A stretch of 43,529 nt of DNA from Marinifilum sp. N1E240 (GTDB lineage Bacteria; Bacteroidota; Bacteroidia; Bacteroidales; Marinifilaceae): positions 1-43,529 of the forward strand of contig NZ_WHKF01000017.1 in the NCBI RefSeq assembly GCF_009295825.1, given 5' to 3'. A program made the position numbers and the translations under genes. Position 1 is the first letter of the stretch, and every line of letters starts with the position of its first letter. Below are positions 1-8,614 of the stretch, one piece after another. Under the pieces are notes generated by a model. The model saw nothing but the letters and a program-made list of their open reading frames with translations. It did not search any database and was not told where the DNA came from.

Positions 1-88
1 TCAAATAAGAACCTCAATTCTATTTCAAATTAAAAGGATTTTCAATTTTTATGTATCCTTAAAACTGCTATATTTAAAGCTTAATTGA

Positions 89-127
89 GCAGTTTAATCA
101 GTTTTTAGACAAACTGCCGTTGGGCAC
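89..127 (+). repeat. 3' half of an attC-like site, truncated by the window edge
   Basis: The sequence ends in GTTGGGCAC (119-127) just before the first gene. It is preceded by a perfect 7-bp inverted repeat, GCAGTTT (89-95) and AAACTGC (111-117). The segment TTTTTAGACAAACTGCC resembles the ends of the sites at 2588-2627 and 42084-42126. The arm GTTGGGCAC is exactly complementary to GTGCCCAAC at 829-837, on the other side of the two genes that follow. This is the relation expected between the start of an integron cassette and its own attC. The left part of the site lies outside or near the edge of the window. Confidence 0.55.
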
Positions 128-163
128 AAGCAAAAACGTAATCGCACAGAATTAACAAACCGA

Positions 164-436
164 ATGAAATCAATACAAGACATTTATAAGTCGACAAGTA
201 GGACAAGTTTATATATTATTGGAACATTACTTTTATCATTAGGTTTTAGTATCTACGCAGATATTCCAGATTACAATAAAATGTTTGGAAGTGTTGTATA
301 TCAGTTCCTAGGCTCGATGACTTTAGGATATGTAGTGTCTCAGTTTATTAATTTTTATAGAAAAAATGATTGGAGGAAAATATGGTTAAGAATTTATGTG
401 TTTATGGTTGTACTAGTTATTCTGACAGCTTTGTAG
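164..436 (+). CDS. small two-helix membrane protein, function unknown
   Basis: A 90-residue protein that I do not recognise. It has two or three hydrophobic segments: about residues 14-32, about 44-62, and a C-terminal one at about 75-90. A short basic loop with the run FYRKNDWRK lies between the last two, so it should be an integral inner-membrane protein. It is the first gene of a cassette bounded by GTTGGGCAC (119) and GTGCCCAAC (829), and the next gene begins 30 bp downstream, so the two probably travel together. There is no strong ribosome binding site, which is usual in Bacteroidota. Start at 164 is the only reasonable ATG. Confidence 0.6.
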   Translation: MKSIQDIYKSTSRTSLYIIGTLLLSLGFSIYADIPDYNKMFGSVVYQFLGSMTLGYVVSQFINFYRKNDWRKIWLRIYVFMVVLVILTAL

Positions 437-466
437 GTATTACTCCATCAGCTAATTATTAAACTC

Positions 467-817
467 ATGCTTGAAATTATAAAGTTATACTGGAAAGTTT
501 ATCGACTGAAAATAGCACTGGCAATTACATTAATAATAATCGGAACGACGTTATTGCTTCCGTTGTTAAAATCGGAAACATTTGATTTAGTTGAATCATT
601 GACTCAAAGTGCAATGACAATCGGATTATATATTATTATGACTCCTGTTTTTGTGATTGGTTATTACTTCTATAAACAACAACAACAAGACAGAAACCCT
701 GGTTATAAGTTAGAATTACCAGACATAAATAACGTTGATATATATCTGAGTGTTTATACTGTTTATGCGACTTTAGCTTTCATCGCAAGTCTCTTCATGG
801 ACAATATATTTCCTTAA
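467..817 (+). CDS. small multi-pass membrane protein, function unknown
   Basis: A 116-residue protein that I do not recognise. Hydrophobic stretches at about residues 14-33, 47-68 and 95-113 suggest three membrane segments. Between the second and third is a polar stretch with YKQQQQDRNPGYKLELPD. It follows the 90-residue membrane protein by 30 bp, with no repeat between them, so this looks like a two-gene cassette. The stop codon lies 12 bp before the complementary arm GTGCCCAAC of the downstream site, the tight packing typical of gene cassettes. A pair of small membrane proteins could be an immunity, toxin or stress module, but nothing in the sequence shows which. Confidence 0.6.
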   Translation: MLEIIKLYWKVYRLKIALAITLIIIGTTLLLPLLKSETFDLVESLTQSAMTIGLYIIMTPVFVIGYYFYKQQQQDRNPGYKLELPDINNVDIYLSVYTVYATLAFIASLFMDNIFP

Positions 818-828
818 AAAAAATGCCA

Positions 829-1027
829 GTGCCCAACAAAAAATAAAGGGCATAGGCTGTCAGCATAAATTTGGGAGTTTTGTGCTTTTAATAAGTTCGC
901 CGAAGCTTTTGCTTCGGCTAGTGAAAAGAATAAATTTATAACCAAAACAAAAGCTGCGGCTAAGTGAGGTTTCGGAGGTTCGGTTTTTCAAATCAGCCTA
1001 CGACCCTTTATTTAAACCGTTGGCAGG
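829..1027 (+). repeat. attC-like site, about 200 bp, strongly self-complementary
   Basis: The site runs from GTGCCCAAC (829-837) to GTTGGCAGG (1019-1027). Inside these arms AAATAAAGGGCATAGGCTG (841-859) pairs with CAGCCTACGACCCTTTATTT (994-1013) with one extra base and one or two mismatches. A perfect 8-bp hairpin, GCCGAAGC-TTTT-GCTTCGGC (899-918), sits in the middle. The whole can fold as one long imperfect hairpin, as attC sites do. GCCCAAC fits the integron inverse-core consensus RYYYAAC; the right arm GTTGGCA fits GTTRRRY only partly. No gene is seen in it. Confidence 0.65.
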
Positions 1028-1036
1028 CATGCAAAA

Positions 1037-1525
1037 ATGACGATTAAAACAGTAAAATATAAAGAATGGACTTTTGAATTCGACTACGGACGAACCAAAG
1101 AAATCTACGACAAAATAGAATTGGGAAGTCCAGAAGAATGCAGTTGTAATGATTGCAAAAATTTTGCCACCAACAGAGAAAGTATTTATCCTGACGAAAT
1201 AAAAGATTTGTTTTTAAAACTCGGAATAGACTACAAAAAGGAATCTGAGATTTACCACATGGCACGTCTTGACAATGGACTTCACCACTATGGTGGATGG
1301 TTTCATTTCAAAGGAAAAATCATAAAAGGAAAAGACTGCAAAGTTGAATTACCAAGTGGTGGTTGGACTTGGGATTCAGTAGGTGTGGAAGGTAGTTTCA
1401 GTATTGCATTTATGAAAGGTTCAGCTCTGACCTATTTTAACGAAAATGAAAAAGAGGATTTAATTCAAATTGAATTCATAGTGGATTCTGCTTGGGTTAT
1501 TGACAAAGAATTAGAAAGTGAATGA
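1037..1525 (+). CDS. conserved hypothetical protein with CxCxxCxNF motif
   Basis: A 162-residue, soluble, acidic protein with no signal peptide. Near the N-terminus (about residues 35-43) is CSCNDCKNF, a compact cysteine cluster, followed by a YPDEIKDLFLKLGID segment and later GGWFHFKG. From memory this combination recurs in a widespread family of unknown function, but I know no assigned role. The cysteines could bind a metal. The gene is alone in a cassette: the arm GTTGGCAGG ends 9 bp before its start, and CCCGCTAAC begins 16 bp after its stop. Seven of nine arm positions are complementary, plus one G-T pair. Confidence 0.75.
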   Translation: MTIKTVKYKEWTFEFDYGRTKEIYDKIELGSPEECSCNDCKNFATNRESIYPDEIKDLFLKLGIDYKKESEIYHMARLDNGLHHYGGWFHFKGKIIKGKDCKVELPSGGWTWDSVGVEGSFSIAFMKGSALTYFNENEKEDLIQIEFIVDSAWVIDKELESE

Positions 1526-1541
1526 AAAAGAAAAAACACGA

Positions 1542-1590
1542 CCCGCTAACAAGGTGTATAGTCAATAGGGCATTTGGAGATAAATCGAAA
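1542..1590 (+). repeat. 5' half of an attC-like site; 3' half missing
   Basis: CCCGCTAAC (1542-1550) is near-complementary to GTTGGCAGG (1019-1027) at the other end of the cassette. It is followed by AAGGTGTATAGTCAATAGGG. The matching right half, which should contain the reverse complement of this body and end in GTT, is not found before the next gene at 1773. A REP-like element begins at about 1616 instead, so the site appears interrupted or decayed. The exact end of this half is arbitrary. Confidence 0.45.
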
Positions 1591-1615
1591 GTCCTGTTCT
1601 TTGAGCAGGCACTCC

Positions 1616-1738
1616 CCGCTAGCGCGAGCTTGTAACTCGTGCTCTGCAAAGTAGAAATAAGCATGCGCTGGTGCGCGATTCTATCGCGTTCCTTTAGTTA
1701 TAAATACCACACAAAAGGATTTGTGCGGTAGCAGGAGT
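1616..1738 (+). repeat. REP-like palindromic element, copy 1
   Basis: A roughly 120-bp noncoding element that recurs at 2484, 3265 and, decayed, 6081. In order it has GCGCGAGC...ACTCGTGC (a weak hairpin), CTCTGCAAAGTAGAA, the inverted repeat GCGATTCTATCGC, CCTTT, then the hairpin CCACACAAA-AGGA-TTTGTGCGG (1707-1728) and the foot GTAGCAGGAG. Between copies the hairpin arms change in a compensated way (AAA/TTT, GAA/TTC, GAG/CTC), so the structure is under selection or was copied as a structured unit. REP elements spread by IS200-like RAYT transposases have this kind of hairpin plus GTAG foot; no such transposase is in the window. Confidence 0.65.
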
Positions 1739-1772
1739 TTACACACACAGCACAAATAAAACCACAGAAAAT

Positions 1773-2438
1773 ATGAAATGTTCTGTATGTTCAAGTGAAA
1801 TAAATGAGAAATATTGCTCAAAGTGTGGACAATATTATAAAGGTGGAAGAATTAATTCCATAACATTTTTAGGAGATTTATTTGATAGTGTATTTTCATT
1901 GGAAAAATCTTTTTTCCGAAATATTCGAACCGGATTGAGCCAACCCAAAACATTAGTTGTAAACTATTGGAATGGATTTCGGAAATTTTATTACAGTCCT
2001 GTAAAATTCTTCACAATAGCATCTTTATTCCTTGTATTGCACTATTCAATTGCAAATGATTTTCTGGGTACTGTAGTAACGGGTGATATTTCTTCACAAT
2101 TTATAATTTTATTATCGAATATTCTCTTGTTAACTTTTTCAAGCTTTTTACTATACATACAATTCAAGAAAAGTTTTTTTGAACATCTAATTTTAAATAT
2201 TTACAATGTAAGCTTATGGATAATTGTTTTCTTTCCAATATCAGTAATTTTGAGCTTAACAGTAAATAATACGTCCATTGAAAAATATTTTTACATTCCA
2301 TATCATATATTGATTCTTATTTGGAACTCGAAAGCTTTCGAATTGACTAAACCCAAACGATTTCTTTTGGTTACGATAAATCTATTCCTATTTTATGGAA
2401 TAGTCTTCTTTTTAGTATACATGTTGGGTAAATTCTAA
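1773..2438 (+). CDS. DUF3667 family membrane protein
   Basis: A 221-residue protein of the Bacteroidota-specific DUF3667 type. It starts with a small zinc-ribbon-like region of paired cysteines (CSVCSS at 3-8 and CSKCGQYY at 15-22). It then has the family pattern around LFDSVFSLEKSFFRNIRTGL (about 45-65), where a short amphipathic segment and the phrase QPKTLVVNYWNGFRKFYYSP precede four hydrophobic segments. The family is membrane-embedded and its function is unknown; the cysteine pairs probably bind zinc. Start at 1773 puts the first CxxC at the very N-terminus, as in relatives. REP-like elements lie on both sides, and no clear attC-like arm pair frames this gene. Confidence 0.8.
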   Translation: MKCSVCSSEINEKYCSKCGQYYKGGRINSITFLGDLFDSVFSLEKSFFRNIRTGLSQPKTLVVNYWNGFRKFYYSPVKFFTIASLFLVLHYSIANDFLGTVVTGDISSQFIILLSNILLLTFSSFLLYIQFKKSFFEHLILNIYNVSLWIIVFFPISVILSLTVNNTSIEKYFYIPYHILILIWNSKAFELTKPKRFLLVTINLFLFYGIVFFLVYMLGKF

Positions 2439-2483
2439 CCGAATAATTTAAATCAATTAAGAATGAACTGAATAAAAAAAACC

Positions 2484-2587
2484 GTTAGCGAGCTCGTGCT
2501 CCGCAAAGCAGAATTAACCATGCGCCGGTGCGCGATTCTATCGCCTTCTTTTATTATAAAAACGAAAGGATTCGTGCGGTAGCAAGA
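2484..2587 (+). repeat. REP-like palindromic element, copy 2
   Basis: The second copy begins GTTAGCGAGCTCGTGCTCCG and shares CCGCAAAGCAGAA, ATGCGCCGGTGCGCG, GCGATTCTATCGCC and the GTGCGGTAGCAAGAGG foot with copy 1. The terminal hairpin is shorter here (ACGAA-AGGA-TTCGT, 2562-2575) because the left lower arm has been lost, yet the upper arm is still paired. It abuts the attC-like half at 2588. Confidence 0.6.
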
Positions 2588-2627
2588 GGATTTTAAAATA
2601 GTTAGTAGACAGACTGTCGTTAGACAC
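2588..2627 (+). repeat. 3' half of an attC-like site
   Basis: The segment at 2588-2618 (core TTTTAAAATAGTTAGTAGAC, then AGACTGTC) is followed by the arm GTTAGACAC (2619-2627). The arm fits the integron core consensus GTTRRRY and is complementary at eight of nine positions to GTGCCTAAC at 3231-3239, after the next gene. The 31 bp before the arm match 42084-42114 at 28 positions. The left half of this site is not visible; REP copy 2 takes its place. Confidence 0.6.
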
Positions 2628-2644
2628 AAACAAATTGCAACAAA

Positions 2645-3238
2645 ATGGAAGATTCAGATCATAAAGGAACAATATTAGAATATCCAACAACAAAAGGATT
2701 AGAATATGAAACTTATGAGAATTCAAATAAATTTTATTTGACTCCGGCAGATCCATATTTAAAGACGAGATACTATGCATTTAAACAGAATTCGTTTGTT
2801 TTTTTGGCATATGAATCCTTTGCCAAATCATCTGTATCCAAAATGTTTACTGGGATTTATAAACCCATATCCTTCACCAAAAATATGGATTTGACCATTT
2901 ATAAAAAGGACTGGATTGATATAATATTTAGAACTAAAAAGATAAAAGCAGGAATAAAAGAAGTAGATAAATACTTGACTTTTACATCAGAAAACAAGGA
3001 GTTTAAAAATTTGAGACTATCAAAAAAATTTATCAACTCATTTGTTCAACTTAATGATTGCATTGGTCCATTGAAGATAATTGTGAAGAATGAGTATTTA
3101 GAAAATTTCAGTGACTTCAGGGGGAAAACAACAATTGGAATAGAATCGAACAAATGGATTTATAAATATGAAGATATTTCTAAAATGTTTGAATTAGGAG
3201 AAAATTTATTACTTGAAATTGAAAATGTCTGTGCCTAA
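2645..3238 (+). CDS. hypothetical cassette protein, function unknown
   Basis: A 197-residue soluble protein, rich in lysine and aromatic residues, with no signal peptide or membrane segment. I do not recognise a domain. It begins with an acidic stretch (MEDSDHKGTILEYP), and the middle contains FTGIYKPISFTKNMDLTIYK. It starts 17 bp after the arm GTTAGACAC. Its TAA stop (3236-3238) lies inside the complementary arm GTGCCTAAC (3231-3239), so the repeat supplies the last codons. That overlap and the single-gene layout mark it as a cassette passenger. Codon use looks no different from its neighbours by eye. Confidence 0.7.
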   Translation: MEDSDHKGTILEYPTTKGLEYETYENSNKFYLTPADPYLKTRYYAFKQNSFVFLAYESFAKSSVSKMFTGIYKPISFTKNMDLTIYKKDWIDIIFRTKKIKAGIKEVDKYLTFTSENKEFKNLRLSKKFINSFVQLNDCIGPLKIIVKNEYLENFSDFRGKTTIGIESNKWIYKYEDISKMFELGENLLLEIENVCA

Positions 3239-3260
3239 CAATACATCTAAAACATTAGCC
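3231..3260 (+). repeat. 5' half of an attC-like site overlapping a stop codon
   Basis: GTGCCTAAC (3231-3239) contains GCCTAAC, a fit to RYYYAAC, and is near-complementary to GTTAGACAC at 2619-2627. It continues AATACATCTAAAACATTAGC. No right half with a GTT arm is found before the next gene at 3398; REP copy 3 follows directly. Confidence 0.5.
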
Positions 3261-3264
3261 CCCA

Positions 3265-3331
3265 GGTGATGTGCGATTCTATCGCGTTCCTTTATAAAAA
3301 CCACACGAGAGGACTCGTGCGGTAGCGGAGG
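3265..3331 (+). repeat. REP-like palindromic element, copy 3 (left end truncated)
   Basis: It lacks the left third of the element but keeps the inverted repeat GCGATTCTATCGC and CCTTT. It has the best-preserved hairpin, CCACACGAG-AGGA-CTCGTGCGG (3301-3322), followed by GTAGCGGAGG. Relative to copy 1, three base pairs of the stem are replaced on both sides, so pairing is kept while sequence differs. Confidence 0.6.
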
Positions 3332-3397
3332 CAAATCATAGAAATAGATTAAAACAAATACTAACACTTTGCAAAGCTTAAAATAAACAACAGAACT

Positions 3398-4660
3398 ATG
3401 GGAATATTGTATTTATGGTTCTATTACTTAATAATTGGAACAACTCTATTAATAGGAAAAGCGATTGCTTGCAAGCTATTGGGGATCTATCACAAGCACT
3501 ATCAGATTGGCTACTCTCCTTCTCTTTTTCAATTCAGATTATTCGATGTAACTTTTTCGGTTGGGATTATCATTCCTTTGCCCTGGTTGTTTAAGATCTA
3601 CGAAATACACAATGAGGAGAAAAGAAAACCCCAGCCCATATGGATGCGCCGGGAGCATTCATTTGTAAAAAGGCTTGCTGGTATACTGGGTGGACTTGTC
3701 TTGCTCTATTTGGTGGGCACCACCTTATATGGCATAAACTTTTACTCACAAGATAGAACCTACCTGTCTGCCGAAAATGCGAAAGAAAATGGGATTTATG
3801 TAGATTCCTTAGGATACGAATTGGGGTTTAGAAATGGAGATCAAATTGTTCAAATTGAAGGAAAATCGTTTGAGCGATTTTATGATATCAAAAAGATCAT
3901 TCTGCTTGAACGAGCGAAACGCTTTAGCATTATTCGAAAGGATTCCTTACAAGATCTTGTTATCGATTCTAATAAAGCCATTCAAGAGATCATATCGAAT
4001 AATAGTGAGCTGTTTTATCCTGTTTATGCAAAATATCCCTTAAAAATAGCATCGGTTAGATCCAGCAGTTCTGCCTTTGATGCAGGTTTACAAAAGGGCG
4101 ATGAAATTATTACCGTAAACAAGGATACCGTTTTATACTATCGGGATTTTACATCTGCGATTAAAACAGATGATACAAATTCTGTTCTGTTGGGAATTAG
4201 AAGAGGCAATTCGAATGAGCTGATTGAAAAGAATGTGCATAAAGATCCATTCGGAAAGTTCGGCATATTTATTAAAGAGACCTTACCACGCACAGCAGAG
4301 AAGAAATCGGTTCTGGAATCACTAAATGCAGGGAACCACTTTATATCGGTTTACTTTAAGCAAATGCGGATGCTATTTGCCGGTGAAGAGAAAGTGAAAC
4401 AAAATGGTGGTTTTGCTACTATAGGCAATATTTTTCCAGAAAAAATGCCATTTCTGAATATTTTATCGATTGTGCTCCTGACTTACATTTGCATTCACAT
4501 TGTTCCAACTCCAATTACAGACACAAGATATATGATTGCCTTGATGATTGATCAGGTAATAAAGCTCCCAAAAAATGCACCGAATTGGATTGGCTGGATG
4601 GTAATTGTTCCTTTGCTTTTGATCACTTCTATCATGGATTTAATCAAAGCATTTTCTTAA
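3398..4660 (+). CDS. catalytically degenerate RseP-type site-2 protease homologue (M50-like) with two PDZ domains
   Basis: A 420-residue membrane protein. The N-terminal helix leads into CKLLGIYHKHYQIGYSPSLF and the strand-turn FDVTFSVGIIIPLPWL. This aligns with the start of RseP/S2P, where HExxH sits in the first helix and is followed by an FGIRVxxFSIGFGP-like segment. Here the HExxH position reads GKAIA (20-24). Two PDZ-like regions follow (about 122-200 and 211-285, the second with AFDAGLQKGDEI). The C-terminal segment VPTPITDTRYM (369-379) takes the place of the family's LPIPALDGGH motif, so both the zinc ligands and the LDGG motif are gone. It should therefore bind but not cut membrane substrates, or act as a chaperone or regulator. 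That role is inference; the homology is fairly clear. Confidence 0.7.
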   Translation: MGILYLWFYYLIIGTTLLIGKAIACKLLGIYHKHYQIGYSPSLFQFRLFDVTFSVGIIIPLPWLFKIYEIHNEEKRKPQPIWMRREHSFVKRLAGILGGLVLLYLVGTTLYGINFYSQDRTYLSAENAKENGIYVDSLGYELGFRNGDQIVQIEGKSFERFYDIKKIILLERAKRFSIIRKDSLQDLVIDSNKAIQEIISNNSELFYPVYAKYPLKIASVRSSSSAFDAGLQKGDEIITVNKDTVLYYRDFTSAIKTDDTNSVLLGIRRGNSNELIEKNVHKDPFGKFGIFIKETLPRTAEKKSVLESLNAGNHFISVYFKQMRMLFAGEEKVKQNGGFATIGNIFPEKMPFLNILSIVLLTYICIHIVPTPITDTRYMIALMIDQVIKLPKNAPNWIGWMVIVPLLLITSIMDLIKAFS

Positions 4661-4740
4661 TTGTAATTTTTCTAGCAGTTCATTACTCTGCTAAGAATAA
4701 GCTCACTTCGAAAAAAAATAAATAAGCTAAATCAAATATT

Positions 4741-5850
4741 ATGAAATTAAAACCTTATTTTATTGGCACCTGTATTATTCTTATGATACTGTGCTTTACA
4801 TCACAAAATATCCTTGCACAAAGTAAATACTCTGTTACTGTTGATAATCTGAATATCAGAAAGGAAGCGAATACGAATTCGTTTGTTACTGGTAAGCTTC
4901 ATAAAAATAACATTGTTGTAGTGAGTAAAAGCTTTTATGAGTGGAAATATATTAGCTATAATGGAAAAATTGGATGGGTAAATGGAAAATACCTCAAACG
5001 CTACCGACCAAAACAGGTAACATCAAGAAAGAGTCCCTGGTACGACATGAGTAATCCTACGGTAGTGTTTTGGTGGATCATGCTGGGAATGACACTTGTT
5101 TTGTATGCAGGACTATTTATTGGTGGTAAATTTTTATCGCCTACTGGCAGTAGAATACTGAGAATTATACTCTTATTAATTACTAGTGCTGTAATCGCTT
5201 ATTACTTTACTCAAATGGAAAGGTCTACATGGTTTTTCGATACTCCTCGCTGGTGGCGCGACGTGGTTAATTTCATGTTATTCTTTTTATTTGTAATGAC
5301 ATTTTCCACATTTGTAATAATGGAGTTAAAGCATGTATCGGAAGAAGGGGGAAAAAAAGTTAACCCAAGTAAGGCGATACTAGGAATTGCAATTACTACC
5401 GTAATATTTGTCATCCTCAATTATATATTCGATATGCCTTATAAAATGGGATTGTATATTATTGGTGGAATTTTGATATATATAACATTTAAGGTAGTAA
5501 AGAATGTTCGATTTTTGCATGCCTTACTTTATTTGGCACTCTTTTCTTTACTATTGGCTACTTTAGGCGTTATAGGCTATTATTGTACCAAGCCCTTTAT
5601 CATTCTTTCCTTACTGATGATATCAGGGGGTGGAGCTGTAAGTAATTCTGAAAATGAATCAAGCGGTTCAACAGAAGGCTACTCTGGTGAAGGAGATTAC
5701 AATGAGACTTATGAAGAAGAAAAGTCTGTAAATATTGGTGGCAGTAAGGTTGAACTAGAGGAGAATTGGCAAGGTGATTTAAGTGGTAACGATGGTAATG
5801 ATTATGAATATACCTCACCATTTAAAGATAAGGTGAGAAGAAAGGATTAA
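4741..5850 (+). CDS. secreted SH3b-domain protein with multi-pass membrane region
   Basis: A 369-residue protein. It has a signal peptide (1-26, ending near ILAQS) and a bacterial SH3 domain (about 28-90: VDNLNIRKEANTNS, then GKIGWVNGKYLKR). Six or so hydrophobic segments follow between about 104 and 295, and then a glycine/serine/glutamate-rich acidic tail with a charged end (KVRRKD). SH3b domains usually bind cell-wall or surface ligands, so the domain is probably periplasmic and anchored by the membrane part. It follows the degenerate RseP homologue on the same strand after 80 bp and may be co-transcribed with it. I cannot name the family. Confidence 0.65.
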   Translation: MKLKPYFIGTCIILMILCFTSQNILAQSKYSVTVDNLNIRKEANTNSFVTGKLHKNNIVVVSKSFYEWKYISYNGKIGWVNGKYLKRYRPKQVTSRKSPWYDMSNPTVVFWWIMLGMTLVLYAGLFIGGKFLSPTGSRILRIILLLITSAVIAYYFTQMERSTWFFDTPRWWRDVVNFMLFFLFVMTFSTFVIMELKHVSEEGGKKVNPSKAILGIAITTVIFVILNYIFDMPYKMGLYIIGGILIYITFKVVKNVRFLHALLYLALFSLLLATLGVIGYYCTKPFIILSLLMISGGGAVSNSENESSGSTEGYSGEGDYNETYEEEKSVNIGGSKVELEENWQGDLSGNDGNDYEYTSPFKDKVRRKD

Positions 5851-6005
5851 ATGAAATTGGTGAGTTCTACTCCCCTCTTCCGGCAGCAATTCCATCGCAT
5901 TACTTTGTGCCCAAATTGACTTATAAGTATATGGTTTATACCAATTTTGGCAAGCATTTACTTGATAAATCACAGATTGCCAACAAGGTAAAGGTAATGT
6001 CCTAG
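5832..6005 (+). pseudogene. possible C-terminal coding remnant, parent gene unknown
   Basis: One frame is open from 5832 to a TAG at 6003-6005 with protein-like composition (EFYSPLPAAIPSHYFVPKL, then YMVYTNFGKHLLDKSQIANK). It has no start codon and overlaps the end of the previous gene. A stop lies directly upstream at 5829-5831. It may be the tail of a lost gene. I cannot identify the parent, and chance openness is a real alternative at 57 codons. Confidence 0.25.
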
Positions 6006-6027
6006 AGAAGCGAATTTTATGATCTCA

Positions 6028-6066
6028 CATGTCAAGCATCGTGGAGATGCTTGACATGTTTTGAAT
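6028..6066 (+). terminator. rho-independent terminator-like hairpin
   Basis: A perfect 14-bp stem, ACATGTCAAGCATC (6028-6041) and GATGCTTGACATGT (6047-6060), encloses a 5-nt loop and is followed by TTTTG. It is the most stable simple hairpin in this region. It would end transcription from 3398-5850. The T run is short, so another RNA role is possible. Confidence 0.6.
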
Positions 6067-6080
6067 TAAATGAGTCTCAT

Positions 6081-6174
6081 ATTAGCTCGTACTCTGCATA
6101 GCAGAAATAAAACAAAATTTAATGCAGTTGGTCGCGATTGTATCGCCTTCCTTTAAAGCGAACACAAAAACTTG
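6081..6174 (+). repeat. REP-like palindromic element, decayed copy 4
   Basis: It shares ATTAGCTCGTACTCTGCA with the left part of copies 1 and 2, and GCGATTGTATCGCCTTCCTTT with the middle. The terminal hairpin has lost its pairing (GCGAACACAAAAACTTGATG). It lies between the hairpin at 6028 and katG. Apart from this and the remnant at 5832 I see nothing else in 5851-6318. Confidence 0.45.
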
Positions 6175-6300
6175 ATGGGAGCAAAAGACTTCATAGCCTC
6201 ATCGGTTCATGATAAATAAAAAATCACTTTCTAAATTCACAAACACATGTAATTCTTTATAAATTAATTACATAAATGGGAAAACAATTTCGTAAATTGA

Positions 6301-8553
<2,253 letters not shown>

Positions 8554-8581
8554 TAGTGATATAAAATAAGTTTTAACATCA

Positions 8582-8612
8582 AAGGTGGTCCATCAACAGA
8601 TCACCTTTTTCA
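8582..8612 (+). terminator. katG terminator
   Basis: The stem AAGGTGGTC (8582-8590) and GATCACCTT (8599-8607), with one G-T pair and an 8-nt loop, runs into a T tract (8606-8610). It lies 29 bp after katG and just before the convergent gene that ends at 8615. Confidence 0.8.
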
Positions 8613-8614
8613 TA

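Noticed and set aside
1616-3331. Insertion sequence
   Set aside because: The elements carry no coding frame, no transposase and no target-site duplication I can point to; REP-like is the better description.
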